64,000 nucleotides of DNA. Origin: Ampullaceana balthica (taxonomy: Eukaryota; Mollusca; Gastropoda; Lymnaeidae). The DNA lies in the NCBI GenBank assembly GCA_944989445.1, contig CALYLW010000315.1, forward strand, positions 310,001-374,000, read 5' to 3'. Positions 1 to 11,100 of the stretch are shown piece by piece; position 1 is the stretch's first letter, and every line of letters begins with the position of its first letter. The translations under genes and the position numbers were made by a program. A model generated the notes under the pieces. That model was not told where the DNA came from. It saw only the letters and a program-made list of their open reading frames with translations, and searched no databases.

Positions 1-429
1 GTGAATTAAGATTAGGCCTATTTTCACTCATGTCAATATAAATGAATGTAGGGTGGATTTGGGTGTCTTCGTTTAGTACGTATTTAAGAAATCTACATAG
101 TTGTCAAATTTTTAAAAATGCATTTTCTGGAAGGAACCGGTTTAATAATTGGCGTACGTTTCAAGCGTACACGTACACATGACGTATTTTATTATATCTA
201 GTGGATTGTAGTGAATGTTATATGTCCCAAATGAATGAGTCTGCATTATCCCCAAGAATTCCCTTTTGACCCCAGATTAGGTTATTTACCTCTGTTCGCC
301 GACCTCTTTCTTACGGGATGCCCGTCAGTCAGTTAACCGTGATGATTAATAGTCAATGTTTAATATGTATGCATTAAAATAAAATGTAATCTAAGGATGT
401 TAACACAGTTCGTTTTCTGAAGGCCGGTT
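1..429. other. Unassigned AT-rich stretch
   Basis: I see no coding frame, RNA gene or recognisable element end here. It is AT-rich with a few short GC-richer patches and probably consists of decayed repeat sequence. Confidence 0.4.
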
Positions 430-725
430 AAACGTTTTAAAAAACGCGGGTTAAAATATTACAATGTAGACATTCACTAAATAAATAATAAATGCTTAAA
501 TGACAATAAAAGTGATTTGAAACATATCATACTTATTTTCAAATAGAAAATAAGTTTTTGTTTGATTGTTTGTTTTTTGGTGTGTTTTTTTTTGGTTTTT
601 TTGGGGGGTCAAAGCTTTGTGACTTATTTTTAGAGGGGGTGTCTAACTTTTTTTGACGACGCGTGACAAGGGGGGGGGGTAAAAAATCGGCCAAAATCGC
701 GTGACGTCATTTATGGACGGCCCCA
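430..725. mobile_element. MITE-like repeat, family with GGCCGTCCAT ends (copy 1)
   Basis: The right end (about 698-725) reads as the reverse complement of the left end of the copy at 2560-2960. The two also share internal blocks: a run mentioning CACTAAATAAAT, an AAATAG-rich block, and G-runs opposite C-runs. The terminal region carries a TGACGTCA palindrome (702-709). The left end is eroded, so its position is approximate. A third, more diverged copy is at 20466-20742. No ORF is present, so it is non-autonomous. The superfamily cannot be assigned from what is visible. Confidence 0.6.
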
Positions 726-1560
726 AAGACATCACATTTGGCAGATCTTCTTGTTAACTGTGTAGTCTTTCGTCTCTACATTTATTAACGTGTAACATCA
801 AAATTGTGTAGGGAAAAAAATTATCATCTTTTGTAATTTGTCCCAAAAGAAAAAATCTAAGGTGTTAGATTTAATAAGTTCTGCAAAAGAAATCTAAGTT
901 CAGCAATTAAAGGCTACGCCCAACAAAGGGGAGGGGCGGTGAGGGAGATCGATTAGGGAAGTTTGAGGGTTTCACTGCAACCCACTTAATTTTTAAAAAA
1001 TAATAATTAATTAATTAATTTTAAAAATTACGCTGAAATCTATTAAAGATAAAAGTAATTCTTTTAAATGGTAAATTTAGCTGTGACAACTCATTCCTCA
1101 TGAGCACAACATGCCTTTGTTAGCCATAGAACTCAAATAACGCTACAATTTTTGGAAGAACATTATTTTTGGAATATATTTTTGTATATATATATATACA
1201 TGTACTGTCGTAGGGCTGGGATAAGCCTGTGTGTTGTTGTTCATTGATGACATCACTTTAGTACAATATATGTACAATATTAACTCGCTATTCGCGAGGG
1301 TTACGGTCTTTACGGTGTGTGTGTTTGTGTGTGTGCGCGTGTGTGCGTGTAATAACTATTTCATTTCTATCATATTTTTATTTTGTTTTACGTTTTAGCC
1401 TTTGAACATATAGTAGCATATCAGTAAGTGTTAAGATTTTTTAATATAAAAAGGGCGCCTATAAAGTAACATAATGTATACAGCTTTAAGGCTAATCTAT
1501 GGGCTATCATCATCGTCCCATCTGGGGCATAGGCCACAAACAAAAGCTCTCCGGGCATCG
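726..1560. other. Non-coding stretch with a GT-rich microsatellite
   Basis: No gene is seen. It contains an AATTAATTAATT-type run near 1005-1020, short AT repeats near 1183-1198 and a GT/GC dinucleotide tract at about 1313-1352. The rest is unassigned AT-rich DNA. Confidence 0.45.
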
Positions 1561-1859
1561 CGGTCCTGCGGTGGTCGAGTGGCAGCGCGCTCGACTGGCG
1601 TACCGATGGTCACGGGTTCGAATCCGTGGGAAGGCAAGGATTTGTTCCCGGGGCTTAGGGTGTCCCTGAGTCACCCAGCTCCGAATGGGTACCTAACACT
1701 AGTTAGGCGGCTGGGCAATGCGTGGAACCCTCAAAGCCGTGGCCTGTGAACGATGCATCACTTGCCAACAGATCATCTGTCATGGTCTGTGGACGCATTA
1801 GGCCTAATCTTCTGTATAGAAGGAGCGTCTGTATAGATAAGATAAGAAGATAAGAAGAT
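1561..1859 (+). mobile_element. tRNA-derived SINE, full-length copy A
   Basis: A tRNA-like head contains a pol III A box (TGGTCGAGTGG, 1572-1582) and B box (GGTTCGAATCC, 1615-1625) at normal tRNA spacing. A body of about 180 bp unrelated to tRNA follows. The 3' tail contains the hairpin CTTCTGTATAGAAG (about 1809-1822) and ends in GATAAG-type repeats. The tail is nearly identical to the 3' end of LINE family A (see 25329-26030 and 22534-22627), indicating mobilisation by that LINE. Other copies lie at 18690-18968, 20746-21028, 21191-21371, 21372-21580 and 21714-21965. It abuts the truncated 3' end of a minus-strand LINE at 1860. Confidence 0.9.
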
Positions 1860-2559
1860 GGTATCTGCCTCCAGTTCCCTTCTCCAAGTCATTCTGAGTT
1901 GACCTTTTTTTCTCTTGCCCTGGGGGTTCCAAGTGAGGGCTTGTCTCGTGATATTGGATGTAGGCCTTCTGAGGGGGTGTTCAATCGGTCTACCTCTGCG
2001 CTGGCCTATTAACTCTTCCACTGGTTCTTGTTGTGTGGGTCGCGTCCTCGCTGGTGATGACGTTGGGCCAGCAGATTCGGAGAATCATTCGGAGACATGA
2101 GTTTATAAACGTTTGGAGCTTTTTTGAAACGGCTGTTGTTGTTCGCCACGTTTCTGCCCCAAAAAGCAATACAGGCTTCACTGTGGTGCTGAATATACCG
2201 ACCTTGGTCTGGAGGGTCAAGTTGTCACAGCTCTAGACTTTCTTTTTAGCTGGTTAAATGCAGTTCTCGCCTATTCTCCCTCTTATATCGGCGTCTGCCC
2301 CTCTTTGTATGTCAATGATACTGGCGAGGTATGTAAAATTATCGACATCCCCAAGATTTTTTCCTTCCAGTGCTTGATATATTTATTTTAAGGACTTTGC
2401 TTTTTCCCCTATGGATGTTCAGGCCATTGCAAGTAGAGAACTGTGCTACGTAATTTGTTTTCTCTTGCATCTGTTGCTGTGTATGTGTGATATTAGGCCA
2501 GATCATCCGCAAAATCCAGGTTATCGAGTTGTTTTCATAGTGTGCACTGGATACCATTA

Positions 2560-2960
2560 GGACCGTCCATAAATGACATCACGCGATTTTGCACCCTTTC
2601 GTCACACGTCGTCACAAAAAGTTAGACCCCCTCCAATATTACGTCACAAAGCTTTGCCCACCCCCCCCCCATAAGAACACTGCTTCTATTTGAAAATTAG
2701 CATATTTTTTTGTCATTTAAGAATTTATTTAGTGTAGGCCTGCATTCTAATATCGAAACACGCGTGAAGCCATGTTAAAAAGTTATTAAATAAATTTTAA
2801 GCAATCAAATATTTCAGTGTAACTTTTATTTAAAGTTGGTTGTTTTGACGTGACGTCACAACTCTTAAAGTCCCCCTCCCCTCGTCACAAGTGTGTGAAC
2901 CCCTCCCACCGATCCCCTTTTTTTTTAAAAAAAAGAGCGTGACGTCATTTATTGGCGACC
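2560..2960. mobile_element. MITE-like repeat, GGCCGTCCAT-end family (copy 2)
   Basis: Its ends are inverted: the left GGACCGTCCATAAATGACATC mirrors a right end with TGACGTCATTTATTGG. It lies between two RT blocks of LINE family B, so it inserted into that LINE. It has C-rich and G-poor tracts and two TGACGTCA palindromes (2851-2858, 2940-2947). A clean target duplication is not visible. There is no ORF. Confidence 0.65.
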
Positions 2961-3194
2961 TCATTTCTCTTCGGCTCTGTATTCATATTCATTATCCAGT
3001 CAATGGTTAGCAAGAATAAGAAAGGTGAGAGCAGACACCGGTCTGTACCCCGTAGAGTCTTAGCAACTTCCACAGAGTTGGTCTGTCAACACTATCGAAA
3101 GCCTTCTCACAGTCAATAAAGCAGGAACTAAGATCTACTTTCTTCGGGAGCTTAATGAGGTGACCTTCTTTCCCGCTCAGTTGGTATCTGTTCT

Positions 3195-3571
3195 GGTGAC
3201 CCGTCGAAACGGCCCCGTACAAAGTGGCCTCGACATAACGGCCCCGGTCAAAACGGCCCCAGATAAATTGTTGACATTTTGTAAACAAAAAATGTTTTAT
3301 TTTTGCATTTTAAGCTTTTTTCAACTTTTTCACCCTTAAAAAAGTGGTAAAATTATTTCTTATGATGTTATTATATCATTTCTTGTCAACAAACAACCGT
3401 GACTTGGTACCATATCCAGTAAAGGCTATTACATTCTTTCTTGTGATGTCATTATTATTGTTTCTTGTGAGCTAAACCTAACACTGAATCGGTGAGTAAA
3501 AATACGAATATATTTGATTATATTTTTCACTATGTCTATCTATTAGTCCAGGGCCATTTTGTCGGTGAACC
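3195..3571. mobile_element. 377-bp MITE-like element with 8-bp target duplication
   Basis: The element is bracketed by the direct repeat TCTGTTCT (3187-3194 and 3572-3579), an 8-bp target duplication. The ends are imperfect inverted repeats (GGTGACCCGTCGAAACGGCC against GGTTCACCGACAAAATGGCC, 14 of 20 positions equal). Near the left end, AACGGCCCC-like units are repeated about four times. It interrupts the RT of LINE family B, whose reading continues on both sides. The 8-bp duplication fits hAT, Merlin or P superfamilies; the GG start argues against a typical hAT. Confidence 0.75.
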
Positions 3572-3839
3572 TCTGTTCTACCTACAATATTTTCTTGAAC
3601 AGAGTATGAAGCATTTCATAGCTAGTCGTAATACCTGCTGTCAAGGCTTCTGTCGGTATTCTGTCTGGACCTGCCACTTTGTCTTTCTTCAGTTGTTTAA
3701 TTGCTCTGCTTATCTCTTGTTTCACGAGTAGAAAAAAAAGTTTCCTATTTAGAAACGGGTAACGAAGTAATAAGAATTCCGTTTCTTCTTCATCTTGAGC
3801 CCACGATCTATACTTTGATATTTCTAACTCCAATCTGTT

Positions 3840-4590
3840 TTAGGAGTTTTACGAGGTTTCTACTATACTGATGAGGAAATAAACAGTAGAATTGGCAAGG
3901 CAACTGCCACAATGGCTAAATTAAATAAACGGTTGTGACAAAATACCAAGTTAACAGAGAAAACCAAACTGTGTGTTTCTATAGAGCCTGCGTCATTAGT
4001 ACACTGCTATACGGGAGCGAGACATGGACCACTTATACATCCCAAGAGCGCAAGCTTAATAGTTTCCACTTGAGTGCCAAATACTGAGGTCCTAATGAGT
4101 GGCAATACCCAAAGCATGTTCTCAATCCTTAGTGACATACGCCTGAGATGGTTAGGACATGTTAAAAGAATGAGCCAGGGTCGTATCCCCAAGGACCTCC
4201 TATATGGAGAATTGGCATCGGGAAAGAGGAAGACAGGTGCCCACGTCTGCGATTTAAAGATGTCTGCTAAAGGGACATGAAAGCAGCCAGAATACGCACA
4301 AGTGACTGGGAGTGTAAGGCAGAAGACCGATCTACGTGGCGCACAGTTGTCAAATAGGGCGTCATAGTAGCCGAGGAGCGAAGGATGGAGGAGGCTACTG
4401 ACAGAAGAGCTAGGAGAAAGGCCAAAACATTTGGAAGCACAGAACTCGTGTGTAAAACCGGTGGTAAAGACTGTCCCTCACTTAGGACTGCACGGCCACT
4501 CGAGGAAATGCAACCCAACCCAACGGTGATGCACCATCGCCTCGCGAGACGGAAGGATGCCGATAATTTATTATTATTTATTTAATGTGC
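3840..4590 (+). mobile_element. Non-LTR retrotransposon 3' fragment, family C
   Basis: Plus-strand sequence encodes a degraded C-terminal part of a LINE polymerase. It contains EEINSRIGKATATMAKLNKR, then STLLYGSETWTT, NTQSMFSILSD, RLRWLGHVKRMSQGRIPKDL and a terminal cysteine/histidine-rich segment. Frame breaks occur after each block, so it is inactive. A closely related copy at 17546-18146 is less damaged. It lies directly against the 5' side of the minus-strand family B remnant. Confidence 0.8.
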
Positions 4591-4680
4591 GGAAATTTAA
4601 ATCTTGATGTAGTAGATATAACGGATAAGCTATTGTTAGACATGGTCAGGGGTTGGAAAAGTTTGCGGGGTCGTAACCGT

Positions 4681-4786
4681 CGTACCGAGGCGGGAGGGTG
4701 TAGCAGTAATAGTGAAGCTAAAGTGTGCGGGGTCGTACCGAAGCGGGAGGGTGTAGCAGTAATAGTGAAGCTAAAATATAAAGGTT
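4681..4786. repeat. Two-copy 53-bp tandem duplication
   Basis: A unit starting CGTACCGAGGCGGGAGGG at 4681 recurs at 4734 with one or two changes, a period of 53 bp. No function is apparent. Confidence 0.8.
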
Positions 4787-6883
4787 CTTTTCTAAAATTA
4801 AATGCAGCTTTTGTCAAATATTTGGATCACATTGGAAATTTGCGCCGTCTTTTGTTTATAATCTTAATTTTTTTTACTTAGACCTTATTTTCAATGTTTG
4901 ATGGATAATCTCTAAGTAAAAATACAATTCAGAAACTAACTTCCACTTTAGCGTGCAGTGGCCACGCCCACGTTTTCTTTTGAGTTTTTATTAAACTTTT
5001 AGGCTGAATGCACTTTTTACATTCCAAGTTAATAGTAATAGCTGCAGTATTTCACCTCTGCATCTTAACGTTGGCACCTTACCTATTTGACACCTGTACT
5101 TTTAACAGATGAAAATATTTGTCACGGCGTATGTTCGGTGTTAAGCAATGACGGTTACTTTTGTACAAATACTTTCTGTAAGCATTTCAGCCAACCCCAG
5201 GGGGAGGGCCGCTCATGGACAGGGGGCGGGCACTGACCCTAGTTTCACCACTGAATGTGACCTAGTACAAAGGGTGCAGTCCCAACCATTTTATCTGGGG
5301 CACGCGTGACAAATTATTGAAAGCTTACCAACAGGTCAGTCAGTAACTCCATGACCTTGGCCTGTATTAGATCCATGTAAATCTATCACGCCTGTTGGGC
5401 TGGAGTCAAGAGTGACAATAATAGAGAGTTGAAGAAACGTGACAGGGAACTGTTTATTGATTTCTGTGTGGTTTTAACTATATACCCTTGACAGGAACAC
5501 CGTAGTTTTTATTGATTACATGAAGAACAGCTCATATTCTACTGGCTAATAATGAAATATGACTAAGAACAAATATGTAAATATTCCACAAACAAAAAAC
5601 AGAAACATATGAGATTTGAGATCAACATTCTTTAATTTGAAAATTCACATTTTTATTTTTATGACGATTTGAAACATAAATCCATTAATCTATAAGTTAT
5701 AAGCTTGTGTAATAAATAAATCATTCAATCAATAATAAATAAAAGATTCAAAAGAAATACATGTAAAGAATTTTTTCTAACATAAATACAATAAAATGAT
5801 TAGCTAACAGATTTCAGGAGTAATGATATTCCAAATACAAAATCACTATTTGTTTGGTAATGAATACAAGTGCAGTGAGCTTGAAAAGTGAATAATTTTT
5901 AAAATGAAATGTCTCATTTCACTTCATTGTCATTTTATATTGCTAAGTTGCATGAGAAAAGATGAAAACAGAATTAATGAACAAACCCCACCCCCATCCT
6001 TTTTCTTCCAGCATCTGACCATCTGAAATCTGTAAGAGTCATTTTTGTGTTTGTTCAATCAATAATCTTTTTTCTCTCATGTTATTAGAGTAAAAGGAGC
6101 AGTGGTAACTACTAAATTGTACACATAATTATTGAATGTGTTGAGAATAGTTGTTTGACATAATTATGATATAAAAGAAAGTACAATGTATATTGATAAA
6201 ATTGCTTGATCACAAGAATTGAGTAGGATTTTAAATATATTTTTTCAAATAAGATATAATAAGTTAGAGTAAAATAAAGATTTATTCATTAATTTATATT
6301 GCACAGTTTAAATTCCTGTAATATTTATTGGGGATCTCTTTCATTAAGTACATGGGATGGCAGCCTGGAGTCAATTATCTATTAGCCTAAAGCAGATTTT
6401 TAACAATGGTTTGATAATCTATAGCCCATGAGCATATGCAGATCCCATAGCAAAAAACCAACAAAAAAAACCCCAAACAAATTGAATTGAATGTCATATC
6501 ACTGATGCTTACAGAAATATCAGAAATTGGACGAGTTTTCATCATTAACATTGTATTTACATCACTCAACGGAACAGAGCAAAATATGATGCTGTAACTG
6601 TAAATAAATGCATGATTGATGACATATGAAGCTAGAAATGTTAAATACCGGTAATACATTAAATTTGTAAACAAACAATTATATTGCATGAAATTAAATA
6701 TTCTGTGCTCACAAAAACCTTTATTATGAGCAAACTCATATTTTTACAATGAAAGCTAATTGGATAAAACTCGTAAATGACAGAATGATTTTGAATAAAT
6801 TCAAAAACAGAAAAATAATTAATTTTGTTATTATATTTTTTTAAAACTGATTTTGGGAAAACTATCAGTTTGTGTATTTAAAG
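4787..6883. other. Gene-poor AT-rich flank, including the tamalin 3' UTR
   Basis: No coding frame with support is present. The right part must hold the 3' UTR of the minus-strand tamalin-like gene, which stops at 6884. No transposon ends could be recognised between 4787 and 6700. Confidence 0.45.
6720..6725 (-). terminator. Candidate poly(A) signal for the tamalin-like gene
   Basis: TTTATT on the plus strand is AATAAA on the minus strand, about 160 nt downstream of the stop codon. Several other AATAAA matches lie further left in this AT-rich sequence, so the one used cannot be told. Confidence 0.3.
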
Positions 6884-8152
6884 TTAAAGCCTTGTTGAAA
6901 GGGTGGTATCATTAACTAAAATGCCATCCACCAAGTGTTGGGGAGGAATGGATGCAGTTTTGTCACAGGTAATTGATGAATTCTGGGTCACTTTACCCAA
7001 AGCAATTTCATTGATAGAGTTTAAGTTATGTATTGTACTGTCGTAGAGCTGGGGCGAGCATGTTTCTTGTTGGTCTTTGCTGACATCACTTAAACTAGGG
7101 GAGACAAGAGTTTTGTCAAAACCTTCTTCCTCTACCATGACACTATTAATGGCATATTCTTCTGACTTTAATGGCACCGTGTGTACATGACCTTTAGATT
7201 CCCATACCCCTTGCAGCTGGTCAGTGGTCTGGTTTATATCCTTCCTTGGGCCAGGGTTTACTATCAAACTATCTATGGCACTTTCAATGTTATTTACTGC
7301 AGCCTCAGTGGTGTGCTTCTTCTCTGATGTGCACAGGTCAACATTTAAAAGAGAATTTACACCACTGGATACACAACTGCTCTCCACATCTTTCGATACA
7401 GAACTACTATTGACACAGCCATATCCAACAGCTCCGTCCTTAAGATCGGCTCTGACTGATATTTTATGCCTTGATATATCACAATGAAGCATTGCAGTGT
7501 CAGGTCCATAAAGATCACTTTGTTTCCAAGCTTCAGATAATGACTGCTCATCAAGACCTTGCTCTGGTGATAGTTGTGTAAAGCAACAGCAGCTCTGTGA
7601 AATGCACTGTGTACATGGCAACGTCTCCGCCACACATCCAAACTGTGGATTCAGAGCCTCTAATATATTATCTTGGCACGGAATGGAATGATCAGGAGCA
7701 TTTGCAAGTTCATTTCTTTGAATCTTTACTTGACCTATTTCCTCAGCAACACACTCTAATCTAGGAGACTGACCACTGGTGGTCAGTAGATCAGTTTCCT
7801 GAAATGGTTTTATTAGAGCATCACCCTCTGCTACTTTGGTAGGAGTATTATTTATGGATTGATCTGTAACAGAACTATCAATTGAAACATCACTGATTGA
7901 CTGATTCGGGATAGAGCCAGCGCTGGATAACTCACTCAAATCATTGTAATGTGTCCTAGAAACAAACTTGTTGGCCACAATTTGATCCAGCCCTTCAGAG
8001 GTAATGAGACTGTACGAGTCCCAGTCACTACACAGGGAGCTGGTGGTAGATTGCCTAAATGAATCTAATCTTGAAAGGGGGCTGCCACCATTCAGTCTCC
8101 TTTCCTCGTCTTCCAGTTGGCGTAATTCTCTTAACTTCCCAGACAACAGTTT
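6884..8152 (-). CDS. TAMALIN: Tamalin-like exon 6 (coiled-coil end, long tail, stop)
   Basis: A 1269-nt terminal exon. It begins KLLSGKLRELRQLEDEERRL, completing the coiled coil, then about 400 residues rich in Ser, Thr, Asp and Gln with several CxxC-like pairs, and ends TLSTRL followed by TAA. The tail has no membrane segment and no recognised domain. Confidence 0.88.
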   Translation of the reverse strand, partial: KLLSGKLRELRQLEDEERRLNGGSPLSRLDSFRQSTTSSLCSDWDSYSLITSEGLDQIVANKFVSRTHYNDLSELSSAGSIPNQSISDVSIDSSVTDQSINNTPTKVAEGDALIKPFQETDLLTTSGQSPRLECVAEEIGQVKIQRNELANAPDHSIPCQDNILEALNPQFGCVAETLPCTQCISQSCCCFTQLSPEQGLDEQSLSEAWKQSDLYGPDTAMLHCDISRHKISVRADLKDGAVGYGCVNSSSVSKDVESSCVSSGVNSLLNVDLCTSEKKHTTEAAVNNIESAIDSLIVNPGPRKDINQTTDQLQGVWESKGHVHTVPLKSEEYAINSVMVEEEGFDKTLVSPSLSDVSKDQQETCSPQLYDSTIHNLNSINEIALGKVTQNSSITCDKTASIPPQHLVDGILVNDTTLSTRL

Positions 8153-11100
8153 CTGTTTAGAAAGAAGTTTAAATTGTTAAGACAATTGTAAATTGCTGAA
8201 AACTATAGGAAAAATTGCATGTTCTCCATTGTTGGTTAGTAGGTGGTCTTCATGGGTAGGCCATGTAACGAGATTCAGAAAGTCTGTATCAGGAAGGACA
8301 GAGAACTGGCAGAGGAGACAAGGCATGAAGGACATATGGGGGCTGTATAATGAAGTCTAATGTAAGAGAATCATGAGGGAAACTAACATCAACATTGGCT
8401 AATGTGAGAGTATCACTGATGACAATTCTGGGTGGCGCTAGAGTAGCCTTCAAATTGAGGTTGTTCGTAATTATTAAAACAACAATAGTCTTGGGAGAAG
8501 TGTATACGAGGCGCCAGGATTGGCCTCAAGAGCCACTCGACAAAAGTTCATATAATGGAGTAAGTACATTGTTTCATGCAGACAGAAGTATGTAAACAAA
8601 CTGGATAATGCAGGCTAAAAGTTGAGATACCTATTACTTTTAGATCTTTTTCATTAAAAAGGTAGCATAAGTCTAAGTATGTGTCCTAACCTTAAGCTTG
8701 AGATAACGCTCATGCAGCTCTACCTTTGTGCAACAGTCTTCAAACAACACAACCAATCTGAAAACATAAAGTCATATTAGACCTTCAAACAACACAACCA
8801 ATCTGAAAACATAAAGTCATATTAGACCTTCAAACAACACAACCAATCTGAAAACATAAAGTCACATTAGACCTTCAAACAACACAACCGATCTGAAAAC
8901 ATAAAGTCATATTAGACAGAAACATTCGGACACAAGCATAAAATTATATCATTGAAGTTGATTAATAACAAAATAGCCTTCTGACCTGAACAGACAATCC
9001 TTCTGTTTTTCAACAAGATTCACAAAACCTACAACTTTGATGAAATTGTATTATATAATTAAAGCATACCTCAATTCATGGCCACTTCTTTTGATTTTAT
9101 TTACCAGTTCCTTATGAGTGGCAGCATCAACACTTTCTCCATTTACAGAGAGGATTATATCACCTGTGTAATAGTTAAATGTCTGTGAGGTCTTGGAGCA
9201 ATATTAAAGAACAGATAATCATTGATTTCAGGAATTTAGAGCAAATATTTGTTTTGCTATAAAGACTTCATTTAAAAGTGTATTTTTTATTGCTATTATA
9301 AGTTGAGAATGATTTTCTTTAATGGGTGCCGATGAAATTATTACTTTAAATTAGGGCTGTTAACGATTAATTTAAATTTAATAGTTAACTTTTGAAAAAT
9401 TAACTATTAATTAATCGTTAATTTCGATTAAAGCCAAAAATTAAAATTATGACGTAAGGCAGAGTTTCTCAATTATTTTCTGTCATGCCCCCCCTAGGAA
9501 GAAAGAAAACATTTCACGCCCCCTGCGCGACTGTAAATAGTATCATTTGTCTATAAAATTGTTATAATACCTCTGCATAGCGGTCAAACGAGCCCCCCTT
9601 TACGGAGCCTCCGCGCCCCACTATTTGAGTAACACTGTCATAAGGTAACATTTATTAAACATTCTTGTTAAAAATCTAAATAACACTGAAATGTCTCCTT
9701 TACATCTCATCTTTTAACTTTTAACCAACTACGCAAAAAGACAAGTGTGTTGACATTATTTGTGATGACATAAGTGATGAGCGGTTCTAATTGACAATAT
9801 AACCAGCCGAGCTGAACAATCGTTCACATAGCTTTCGATTGTCTCAGCTGAAGTTTCTGATACTGTAGTGGATCCTCTTCAACCTCTTCCTTGAAAGGAT
9901 CATGACAGATGTGCTAGAAGACCATGTCGGAACAGTCAGCATCGGAGGGAGAAGTATAACCAACCTACGCTTCGCCGATGACATTGACGGCCTAGCTGGT
10001 AGCGAGGACGAACTAAAAGAATTCCTCGCAAAGCTAGAGAAAACAACAAAGGCGTACGGCATGGAAATCAATGCAGAAAAGACCAAGGTCATGGCAAATA
10101 GTAAATTCACAAGTGAGATTCGGATAAACGGGCAAAAACTCGAAGAAGTTTCCACCTTCAAATATCTAGGGGCCATAATATCCGACGAAGGCTCAAAGCC
10201 AGAAATTCTTGCCAGAGTAGCCCAAACAATGGCAGCATTGAGTAAATTAAAGCACATCTGGCAAAGTAAGAAGCTCTCCCTGAGAACAAAGATCCGGCTA
10301 ATGCGCTCTCTGGCGATGTCGGTCTTTTTGTATGGTTGTGAGGCTTGGACGCTCACTGCAGACCTCCAAAGAAGAATCAATGCGCTGGAGATGAGATGTT
10401 TCAGAAAGATATTGAACATCTCCTACACAGCGCACATCACAAACGAAGCGGTCCGCAACACAATAAGTACTGTCATTGGCCCCTACGAGGACCTACTCAC
10501 ATCAATTAAGAAGAGGAAACTACGGTGGTACGGACACGTGACAAGAACTGGAGGTCTCGCAAAAACTATATTGCAAGGCACAGTCCAGGGAGGAAGGAAA
10601 AGAGGCAGACAAAAGAAGAGATGGGAGGACGATATCAAAGAGTGGACCGGCCTGTCATTCAGCGACTCTCAAAGGGCTGCACAGGACCGGGACAAATGGC
10701 GTGTGTTAGTGAGCAGTTCACGATGGTGCCCCAACGACCCAACAACGGGTTAAGGGATAGTTCAAGTTCAAGTGGATGTTTGGTTTGCAGGTGATATGTA
10801 AGCGAAATGTTAGAACTTAGAACCATGGTAGCTGCGCTGATATTTGACCGACGCCATGCAGGAGTTTAGAATCACCGTGCAACAAATTTTGTAAAATATT
10901 GCACAAAAAATGGACGTTGTGCAAGTTTTTTTTTAACTTCACAATGGACCAACGAAGCTTAGACTTAGAGGGAACATTGCATGGTAGGCAAACGATTTCT
11001 CTCAATGGACACAATAACGTTTATCAACATTTTGAACATTCACGTCAGTCATTAGTTTAAAACCAAAATGTTTGTGCAATCGTTCAGAAATTAGTTTATA

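Larger units (their letters stand above)
1860..3833 (-). mobile_element. Non-LTR retrotransposon remnant, family B (reverse transcriptase)
   Basis: Minus-strand segments line up in the order of a non-LTR polymerase. Around 3833-3582 there is an N-terminal RT block (KKDKVAGPDRIPTEAL). Around 3190-3010 comes FIDCEKAFDSVDRPTLWKLL, then about 2500-2360 the stretch with GLNIHRGKSKVLKIN. Around 2220-1990 is the SVLLFGAETWRTT-type C-terminal domain, and around 2010-1870 the RQALTWNPQGKRK tail. Frames are broken by stops and frameshifts, and two MITE-like insertions (2560-2960 and 3195-3571) split it. It is a dead copy; the exact clade (I-like/Nimbus-like or RTE-like) is uncertain. Confidence 0.8.

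Noticed and set aside
1572..1640. Possible tRNA gene at the A/B boxes
   Set aside because: The tRNA-like head is followed by a conserved SINE body and LINE-like tail, occurs in many copies, and lacks a clear acceptor stem and anticodon stem. It is a SINE head.
6387..6689. 100-codon minus-strand ORF rich in hydrophobic residues
   Set aside because: Lies in the presumed 3' UTR region of the tamalin-like gene, AT-rich, no ATG context or family match.
8395..8595. Plus-strand ORF in tamalin intron 5
   Set aside because: Short, no domain; the neighbouring sequence (8220-8340) vaguely resembles a LINE C-terminus but too weakly to annotate.
9844..10419. 191-codon minus-strand ORF
   Set aside because: Antisense shadow of the intact LINE reverse transcriptase frame on the plus strand.
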